DNA of 64,000 nt from Astropecten irregularis (taxonomy: Eukaryota > Echinodermata > Asteroidea > Paxillosida > Astropectinidae): NCBI GenBank assembly GCA_963971285.1, contig OZ020248.1, positions 25,409,764 through 25,473,763 on the forward strand. Direction: 5' to 3'. A program made the position numbers and the translations under genes. Numbering within the stretch: position 1 is the stretch's first letter; every line of letters starts with the position of its first letter. The notes beneath the pieces were generated by a model that was not told the origin of the DNA, searched no databases, and saw only the letters and a program-made list of their open reading frames with translations. Below are positions 55,697 through 64,000 of this stretch, in pieces.

Positions 55697-56686
55697 ATGA
55701 GAAACATGGTTTGAATAAAAGTAAGTGCAAATTTTGGCTTCAGCTAAAACAATTTACTTGGGCAGACCAGTTGGTTAATGTTTGACACTAGTTTTGTAGG
55801 CCTAGGTAGACAAACATCTATTAAATTTCTAAAGAAAAACCAAAAGAATTAATTTACGTGCATTAATAAAAGTAATGACAGATGAGTTTAGAAGTAAATC
55901 TTAGCTTAAGAACGAAAACCAATCCATAACAGATGAAATTACATCATACATGAAACGTCATTGCATGGACAAAGTGTGCGTGTAAACGCGACACACAACG
56001 TAAGTAGCGTGCCGGCACGGAATGTTGACCGGCTGCACGAAGCATCAGCCCCACGGCCGTCACACGACACATCGCGGTAAGGTAAATCGTTATGTAGCAA
56101 GTGTCAGCATGCGTTTGCAATCGCAAACTCAACTTTATTTAAGCATATGTATCTCAAATTTCCAAAACATACATCTTATTTTTTTCGTGGATGTACGAGA
56201 AATCTTCGAAAATGTATTTGAAATAAGGCAACCTCATTCAATACTCCGTATCTTGGGAAAAACAAGTGAAGAAGTTTGGACGACCAACAAGACTCCCTAG
56301 TCATGAGCGTAAAATCGAGATTAAACTCCTCGGTTGAAACTGTCACTCGATTTCGCTTGTTGGATGCATCCGTATTTATATAGCATTGCATTCAAATTAA
56401 TTCAACAGTCGTTCAATTTAGCCATGCAAAATCGGCATTCAATTTAGCAGGGTAACCGTAAACAACGATTTATACTAGATCGTTACTTACGTTTTCGTTT
56501 TGAGACAACCAATTTCGCAAAATGAGCAAACATAATGCGAAACTCTTTACATGTAGGCCTATACTGATTTATTTCTTTGTATCTGTTGTCATTTTCCTCC
56601 TTTTTTTCTATATAACTATTTTTATTTGTTATTTCTTCATTTACTGGCTTTCATCTGATTAAGTCTCAAGAGAGGATTGGTGTCAT

Positions 56687-57744
56687 TTATACTCGGACTC
56701 AGTAATGAATGAAACTGAAGACATAATATTTGTGTTTCTTGCCACAGCTTAAAATCATTTATTTCAAGTTATTTGCCAGATACCGAATTGTTTGGGCAAG
56801 CTGGCATATCAGTTGCATGGGGGCTAACAGGCCCCAAACATATCAACCACACATTCAATGGACACCCAGGTCCCATGTACATGTAGGCCTACATCAATTA
56901 TCATTTGGCTCCCAGGCCAGCAGTAATCATGCCAATACCAGATTATCTGGTCATCCAATTTTTTGTGGGTGACAGCCAAGGTTGTGCTATGGAACATACA
57001 GCACAAACACCCCTTTTTTGGTACATAAAAGGGGGGTGGCTGACCCCTTACAAATTTCAAATCTGAGTGTATTGTAAGTACACACATCAATAACAGTAAC
57101 AATGTGAACTTACAAGTAACAAAAACCTAACACTAAGAAAATGTTACATATCAATTCCTGCATGCATTAGGAGATGGCTGTCTTTGCATCCTGTGAAAAG
57201 CGCCATCTTAACTGAAACCTGCATTAAGGCAGGCGAAGGGGTGGTGGTGGGCAAAAAATACCCAGCTTGCTCAAAGTGCTGTGACAGAATGACACACATA
57301 CACATCTTCCCTCCAAAACTTCCCATGCTTCAGTGTTGCATATCACCTGATTGGTTAAAAGTTTGGGGTGCTTGGCTGTGATTGGCTAAAACTCCTTATC
57401 TATGATTGGTCCAATCTATGAATAAATTAGTGCCAGAATCCTTCTCAGAATCCCTCTCAGAATCCCAACTTCTGCAAAACCCCAAATTTTCAATGAGTTT
57501 TGTTGAAGCAGAAAAGAGAGAAATTGATCAAAAAAGGAAAGCAATTGTCAACCATACTGAGAGCTACCAAATACAGCAAGATTGTAGCACAGGACAGTGT
57601 AACTTGTTAGATATACTGGTTTAAACCATGGGGTGCTACAGATATGTGATATGCAAATAAAACTCATTAATATTCATGAAGTACAGATATGTGCTTTGCC
57701 AAGTATAAAGAATTCTGTCAAAACATGCATTGTGACAGAATTTC
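56687..57744 (+). repeat. Exact 1058-bp repeat, first copy
   Basis: Begins TTATACTCGGACTCAGTAAT and ends GTGACAGAATTTC. It is identical, as far as I can read, to 57745-58802. It ends with a hairpin AATTCTGTCA / TGACAGAATT (about 57710-57741) around AAACATGCATTG. It contains a compact gene-like arrangement on the plus strand: three ATTGG words (57350, 57381, 57405), ATG at 57418, stop at 57624 and AATAAA at 57656. Confidence 0.92.
57418..57624 (+). CDS. Small ORF inside the 1058-bp repeat, copy 1
   Basis: 68 codons from ATG: MNKLVPESFSESLSESQLLQ, later FVEAEKREIDQKRKAIVNH and CSTGQCNLLDILV. Predicted soluble and charged, with a Ser/Glu-rich start made of short repeats (AGAATCC) and two late cysteines. 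I recognise no family. It is preceded by three inverted CCAAT words and followed 32 nt later by AATAAA, which makes a short transcription unit possible. Its exact duplication carries no independent evidence of selection, so it may be non-coding. Confidence 0.3.
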   Translation: MNKLVPESFSESLSESQLLQNPKFSMSFVEAEKREIDQKRKAIVNHTESYQIQQDCSTGQCNLLDILV

Positions 57745-58802
57745 TTATACTCGGACTCAGTAATGAATGAAACTGAAGACATAATATTTGTGTTTCTTGC
57801 CACAGCTTAAAATCATTTATTTCAAGTTATTTGCCAGATACCGAATTGTTTGGGCAAGCTGGCATATCAGTTGCATGGGGGCTAACAGGCCCCAAACATA
57901 TCAACCACACATTCAATGGACACCCAGGTCCCATGTACATGTAGGCCTACATCAATTATCATTTGGCTCCCAGGCCAGCAGTAATCATGCCAATACCAGA
58001 TTATCTGGTCATCCAATTTTTTGTGGGTGACAGCCAAGGTTGTGCTATGGAACATACAGCACAAACACCCCTTTTTTGGTACATAAAAGGGGGGTGGCTG
58101 ACCCCTTACAAATTTCAAATCTGAGTGTATTGTAAGTACACACATCAATAACAGTAACAATGTGAACTTACAAGTAACAAAAACCTAACACTAAGAAAAT
58201 GTTACATATCAATTCCTGCATGCATTAGGAGATGGCTGTCTTTGCATCCTGTGAAAAGCGCCATCTTAACTGAAACCTGCATTAAGGCAGGCGAAGGGGT
58301 GGTGGTGGGCAAAAAATACCCAGCTTGCTCAAAGTGCTGTGACAGAATGACACACATACACATCTTCCCTCCAAAACTTCCCATGCTTCAGTGTTGCATA
58401 TCACCTGATTGGTTAAAAGTTTGGGGTGCTTGGCTGTGATTGGCTAAAACTCCTTATCTATGATTGGTCCAATCTATGAATAAATTAGTGCCAGAATCCT
58501 TCTCAGAATCCCTCTCAGAATCCCAACTTCTGCAAAACCCCAAATTTTCAATGAGTTTTGTTGAAGCAGAAAAGAGAGAAATTGATCAAAAAAGGAAAGC
58601 AATTGTCAACCATACTGAGAGCTACCAAATACAGCAAGATTGTAGCACAGGACAGTGTAACTTGTTAGATATACTGGTTTAAACCATGGGGTGCTACAGA
58701 TATGTGATATGCAAATAAAACTCATTAATATTCATGAAGTACAGATATGTGCTTTGCCAAGTATAAAGAATTCTGTCAAAACATGCATTGTGACAGAATT
58801 TC
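57745..58802 (+). repeat. Exact 1058-bp repeat, second copy
   Basis: Head-to-tail duplicate of 56687-57744, with no spacer and no difference seen, ending in the same hairpin (about 58768-58799). Its exactness suggests a very recent duplication, an element inserted as a dimer, or an assembly artefact. Confidence 0.92.
58476..58682 (+). CDS. Small ORF inside the 1058-bp repeat, copy 2
   Basis: Identical to the 68-codon frame at 57418-57624, with the same upstream ATTGG words and downstream AATAAA. Same reservations. Confidence 0.3.
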   Translation: MNKLVPESFSESLSESQLLQNPKFSMSFVEAEKREIDQKRKAIVNHTESYQIQQDCSTGQCNLLDILV

Positions 58803-60060
58803 GTATTGTAAATTATAGTGTCGCATCTCGGGACTCGGATGCGACGGGACTCAGACGTCCGAGGTAAACCAGAAAGAAGCAACTATAGCTGCAGGTTGGA
58901 CCAGCAAATATTTGTTTCAATATTCTCCCCATTTTGATGTAGCACAGACTATATAAATAGAATAAATCTCGCCGCCCATAGGAAATTTATTTAGTGCCTT
59001 TTTGATGACGTGTCGCATGCGCCATGATTGTGAATAAATGCTGTGTGGTGGGCGTTATATGGTCTTTTTTTCTCAAATCAACAAGTGTTAGTGTTTTCCC
59101 GTCGTCAAGGCAACAATACTTATACTGTTCAGCCGCGGCGTATCCACCTAGCTATGAGAAAAAATAATCTAATTTTGTTCTCGCTTGCATGGTCATCTCA
59201 TCGGCAGATGGTGACAATGTGATGAAATCGGGTAGAAACATGTATATGATTTTGGGTTCGTTTTTTTCTCAAAGCAACAAGCGTTGCTGTTTTGATGTCA
59301 AGGCAACAATACTTAAAATGTTTAGCCGCGGTCTGCCTCGTATCCAGCTAGCTAGAGCTAGAATAATCCAATTTTTTTTTCGCATGCATGGTCATCTCCT
59401 CGGCATATTCGGATAATGTGATGTAATAGGGTAGAAACAGACTCCCTTCCAGAAATAAAACACAAACATATTCCCGCCCCGCCCCCCCCCCCAACAAAAA
59501 GGGGGAAAACAAAAGAGAATGAAAAACAGACAGACGAAAAAAAAAAATAAACCAAGCAAATAATACAAATGAATAATAGAGTGATCTGACAATGATAAAC
59601 AGTGCGTTCTATATACACAGTCAACATGTATTTTGAAGCATATGACAAAGCACAACTGATACACAATTACTTGATTTGGATTGGCCTTTATAACACATCA
59701 AGTGCACAATTAATACTAATTAATACTAGCTTTTCATGGTAGATCTTTATAATTATTGCTATTGTTAAATGTATCTATAGAGGGGTTTTTATCGCGCCAC
59801 GTAGCTTATGTCGAAAGTGTTCCCGGACCCCAAGCGCGCGCACATTTCAGCAATTTCCATTTTCTGAATCTTAGAATCCCTGGCAAATATCTTTCTCTTT
59901 ATATTTCCTAATTCATTTATTTATATCTATTCATTCAATTGCGAATCAGACATTTATTGAATAGAGGAATCAAATAAATTCGAATTATTGCAAAAAGAGG
60001 GCAGTTTATTATCACCCTGTTTCCACATTTTAGATCCAGCTCTCTCTTCTAATTTCGCTG

Positions 60061-62015
60061 CACACAACGTAAGTAGCGTGCCTACACGGAATGTTGACCG
60101 GCTGCACGAAGCATCAGCCCCACGGCCGTCACACGACACTTCGCGGTAAGGTAAATCGTTTATGTAGGAAGTGTCAGCATGCGTTTGCAATCGCAAATTC
60201 AACTTTATTTAAGCATATGTATCTCAAATTTCCAAAACATACATCTTATTTTTTTCGTGGATGTACGAGAAATCTTCGAAAATGTATTTGAAATAAAGCA
60301 ACCTCATTCAACACTCCGTATCTTGGGAAAAACAAGTGAAGAAGTTTGGACGACCAACAAGACTCCCTAGTAATGAGCGTAAAATCGAGATTAAACTCCT
60401 CGGTTGAAACTGTCACTCGATTTCGCTTGTTGGATGCATCCGTATTTATATAGCATTGCATTCAAGTGAATTCAACAGTCGTTCAATTTAGCCATGCAAA
60501 ATCGGCATTCAATTTAGCAGGGTAACCGTAAACAACGATTTATACTAGATCGTTACTTACGTTTTCGTTTTGAGACAACCAATTTCGCAAAATGAGCAAA
60601 CATAATGCGAAACTCTTTACATGTAGGCCTATACTGATTTATTTCTTTGTATCTGTTGTCATTTTCCTCCTTTTTTTCTATATAACTTTTTTTATTTGTT
60701 ATTTCTTCATTTACTGGCTTTCATCTGATTAAGTCTCAAGAGAGGATTGGTGTCATGTATTGTAAATTATAGTGTCGCATCTCGGGACTCGGATGCGACG
60801 GGACTCAGACGTCCGAGGTAAACCAGAAAGAAGCAACTATAGCTGCAGGTTGGACCAGCAAATATTTGTTTCAATATTCTCCCCATTTTGATGTAGCACA
60901 GACTATATAAATAGAATAAATCTCGCCGCCCATAGGAAATTTATTTAGTGCCTTTTTGATGACGTGTCGCATGCGCCATGATTGTGAATAAATGCTGTGT
61001 GGTGGGCGTTATATGGTCTTTTTTTCTCAAATCAACAAGTGTTAGTGTTTTCCCGTCGTCAAGGCAACAATACTTATACTGTTCAGCCGCGGCGTATCCA
61101 CCTAGCTATGAGAAAAAATAATCTAATTTTGTTCTCGCTTGCATGGTCATCTCATCGGCAGATGGTGACAATGTGATGAAATCGGGTAGAAACATGTATA
61201 TGATTTTGGGTTCGTTTTTTTCTCAAAGCAACAAGCGTTGCTGTTTTGCCGTCAAGGCAACAATACTTAAAATGTTTAGCCGCGGTCTGCCTCGTATCCA
61301 GCTAGCTAGAGCTAGAATAATCCAATTTTTTTTTCGCATGCATGGTCATCTCCTCGGCATATTCGGATAATGTGATGTAATAGGGTAGAAACAGACTCCC
61401 TTCCAGAAATAAAACACAAACATATTCCCGCCCCGCCCCCCCCCCCCAACAAAAAGAGGGAAAACAAAAGAGAATGAAAAACAGACAGACGAAAAAAAAT
61501 AATAAACCAAGCAAATAATACAAATGAATAATAGAGTGATCTGACAATGATAAACAGTGCGTTCTATATACACAGTCAACATGTATTTTGAAGCATATGA
61601 CAAAGCACAACTGATACACAATTACTTGATTTGGATTGGCCTTTATAACACATCAAGTGCACAATTAATACTAATTAATACTAGCTTTTCATGGTAGATC
61701 TTTATAATTATTGCTATTGTTAAATGTATCTATAGAGGGGTTTTTATCGCGCCACGTAGCTTATGTCGAAAGTGTTCCCGGACCCCAAGCGCGCGCACAT
61801 TTCAGCAATTTCCATTTTCTGAATCTTAGAATCCCTGGCAAATATCTTTCTCTTTATATTTCCTAATTCATTTATTTATATCTATTCATTCAATTGCGAA
61901 TCAGACATTTATTGAATAGAGGAATCAAATAAATTCGAATTATTGCAAAAAGAGGGCAGTTTATTATCACCCTGTTTCCACATTTTAGATCCAGCTCTCT
62001 CTTCTAATTTCGCTG
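60061..62015 (+). repeat. Tandem array unit U2
   Basis: 1955 bp, from CACACAACGTAAGTAGCGTG to CTCTTCTAATTTCGCTG. It is uninterrupted and very close to U1 without its insert, including the poly-C run and the internal repeat of about 195 bp. It shows the intact unit structure. Confidence 0.9.
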
Positions 62016-63920
62016 CACACAACGTAAGTAGCGTGCCTACACGGAATGTTGACCGAATGCACGAAGCATCAGCCCCACGGCCGTCACACGACACTTCGCG
62101 GTAAGGTAAATCGTTATGTAGGAAGTGTCAGCATGCGTTTGCAATCGCAAATTCAACTTTATTTAAGCATATGTATTTCAAATTTCCAAAACATACATCT
62201 TTTTTTTTCGTGGATGTACGAGAAATCTTCGAAAATGTATTTGAAATAAAGCAACCTCATTCAACTTGGGAAAAACAATGGGACGACCAACAAGACTCCC
62301 TAGTCATGAGCGTAAAATCGAGATTAAAATCCTCGGTCAAAATCGTCACTCTATTTCGCTTGGTGGATGCATCCGTATATAGCATTGCATTCAAATTAAT
62401 TCAACAGTCGTTCAATTTAGCCATGCAAAATCGGCATTCAGTTTAGCAGGGTAACAGTAAACAACGATTTATACTAGATCGTTAATTTACGTTTTCGTTT
62501 TGAGACAACCAATTTCGCAAAATGAGCAAACATAATGCGAAACTCTTTACATGTATACTGATTTATTTCTTTGTATTGTTTGTCATTTTCCTCCTTTATT
62601 TACTTTGTTTTTTCTTTATTTACTGGCTTGCATCTGATTAAGTCTCAAGAGAGGATTGGTGTTATGTATTGCAAATTATAGTGTCGCATCTCGGGACTCG
62701 GATGCGACGGGACTCGGATGCGACGGGACTCAGACGTCCAAGCTAAACCAGAAAGAAGCAACTATATAATAGCTGCAGGTTGGACCAGCAAATATTTGTT
62801 TCAATATTCTCCCCATTTTGATGTAGCACAGACTATATAAATAGAATAAATCTCACCGCCCATAGGAAATCTGGATTTATTTAGTGCCTTTTTGATGACG
62901 TGTCGCAAGCGCCATGATTGTGAATAAATGCTGTGTGGTGGGCGTTATAGACTTTATATGGTCTTTTTTTCTCAAATCAACAAGTGTTCCTGTTTTCCCG
63001 TCGTCAAGGCAACAATACTCATATCCAGCGGCGTATATGGCCAGCTAGCTAAAGAAAGAATATTCCAATTTTGTCCTCGCATACATTGCCATCTCCTCGG
63101 CAGATTGTAACAATGTGGTGTAATCGGGTAGAAAAATAATGATTTTGGGTTTGTTTTTTCTCAAATCAACAAGTCTTCCTGTTTTCCCGTTGTCAAGGCA
63201 ACAATTAATCAGACTGTTTAGTCATGGTCTGTCGCGTATCCAGCTAGCTAGAGCTAGAATATTCCAATTTTGTTCTCGCATGCATGGCCATCTCCTCGGC
63301 AGATAATATGACCACGGTAGTCGGGTAGAAACAGACTCGCTTCCAGAAATAAAACACAAACATATTCCCGCCCCCCCCCCCCCAACAAAAAGGGGGAAAA
63401 CAAACGAGAATGAAAAACAGACCAAGCAAATAATACAAATGAATAATAAAGTCTGAGAATGATAAACAGTGCGTTCTATATACATAGTCAACATGTATTT
63501 TGAAGCACACGACAAACCACAACTGATACACAATAACTTGATTTCGATTGGCCTTTATAACACATCAAGTGCACAATTAATACTAGCTTTTCATGGTAGA
63601 TCTTTATAATTATTTCTATTGTTAAATGTATCTATAGAGGGGTTTTTTATCGCGCCACGTAGCTTCTTATGTTGAAAGTGTTCCCGGACCCCAAGCGCGC
63701 GCACATTTCAGCATTTTCCATTTCTGAATCTTAGAATCCCTGGCAAATATCTTTCTCTTTATATTTCCTAATTCATTTATTTATATCTATTCATTCAATT
63801 GCGAATCAGACATTTATTTAATAGAGGAGTCAAATAAATTCGAATTATTGCAAAAAGAGGGCAGTTAATTATCATCCTGTTTCCACATTTTAGATCCAGC
63901 TCTCTCTTCTTATTTCGCTG
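62016..63920 (+). repeat. Tandem array unit U3
   Basis: 1905 bp. It is more diverged than U1/U2, with small deletions near 62265 and 62900 and a repeated GGACTCGGATGCGACG word at 62694-62718. It ends CTCTTCTTATTTCGCTG. Confidence 0.88.
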
Positions 63921-64000
63921 CACATAACGTAAGTAGCGTGCCTACACGGAATGTTGACCGGCTGCACGAAGCATCAGCCCCACGGCCGTCACACGACACA
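63921..64000 (+). repeat. Tandem array unit U4, cut by the window edge
   Basis: Only the first 80 bp (CACATAACGTAAGTAGCGTG and GACCGGCTGCACGAAGCATC) are visible, so the array continues to the right. Confidence 0.85.

Larger units (their letters stand above)
55697..60060 (+). repeat. Tandem array unit U1 with flank, split by a nested insert
   Basis: The flank (55697-55991) and unit start (CACACAACGTAAGTAGCGTG at 55992) match U0. The unit is interrupted after GGATTGGTGTCAT (56686) and resumes at GTATTGTAAATTATAG (58803). Removing the 2116-bp insert gives a unit length of about 1953 bp. Confidence 0.85.

Noticed and set aside
56687-58802. Helitron interpretation of the 1058-bp dimer
   Set aside because: A terminal hairpin and head-to-tail copies fit, but there is no 5' TC, no 3' CTRR and the insertion point is not A|T on either strand as I read it.
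1-64000. CRISPR arrays, rRNA genes, bacterial-type operons or origins
   Set aside because: None seen; tandem repeats here lack unique spacers of fixed size, and all gene structure is intron-containing and eukaryotic.

Overview
The window looks like a metazoan nuclear genome, most plausibly a marine deuterostome such as an echinoderm. Genes are sparse and split into small exons with GT-AG introns. The visible genes encode secreted modular proteins (PAN/apple-like, EGF-like) joined at phase-1 introns. More than half of what I can interpret is repeats: non-LTR retrotransposons, several families of short inverted-repeat elements, tRNA-derived elements and long tandem arrays. The species call is an inference from gene style, repeat families and the frequent palindromic word TAGGCCTA.

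Layout. 1-1550 is a 53-bp purine-rich minisatellite with a 369-bp higher-order period. 2117-2495 (minus) is the first exon of a secreted PAN-like protein, with a promoter-like region near 2700-2775. 3232-3414 (plus) is an orphan exon. 3428-7160 is packed with TTAA-flanked inverted-repeat elements. 8532-24623 and 34539-50444 are two direct copies (A and B) of a segment of about 16 kb. 24.6-31.4 kb holds more elements and a local tandem duplication. 52.0-64.0 kb is a tandem array of units of about 1.95 kb, with an exact 2 x 1058-bp block nested in it.

Main gene. Copy A, together with upstream exons at 30808-31026 and 31935-32001, lets me assemble a nine-exon minus-strand gene (32001 to 15209). 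The exon lengths add up to 1185 nt, exactly 395 codons including the stop, with matching phases at every junction. They include a 34-nt micro-exon that converts phase 1 to phase 2. The product would be a secreted protein of 394 aa: signal peptide, Cys-rich module, two EGF domains, a short EGF-like module, then a C-terminal region that I cannot assign to a family. Copy B (49828 to 40088) carries the equivalents of exons 3-9 but no exons 1-2. Its second EGF exon has an in-frame stop, a lost cysteine and a destroyed splice donor. That exon is symmetric, so skipping it would keep the frame.

The two copies act as filled/empty controls. A 4-kb EN-RT retrotransposon, a 213-bp hAT-like element, a 162-bp element and an expanded ACCAACTG-type minisatellite are found only in B. 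A TTAA element of 390 bp, a 257-bp hAT-like element and a 5'-truncated LINE are found only in A.
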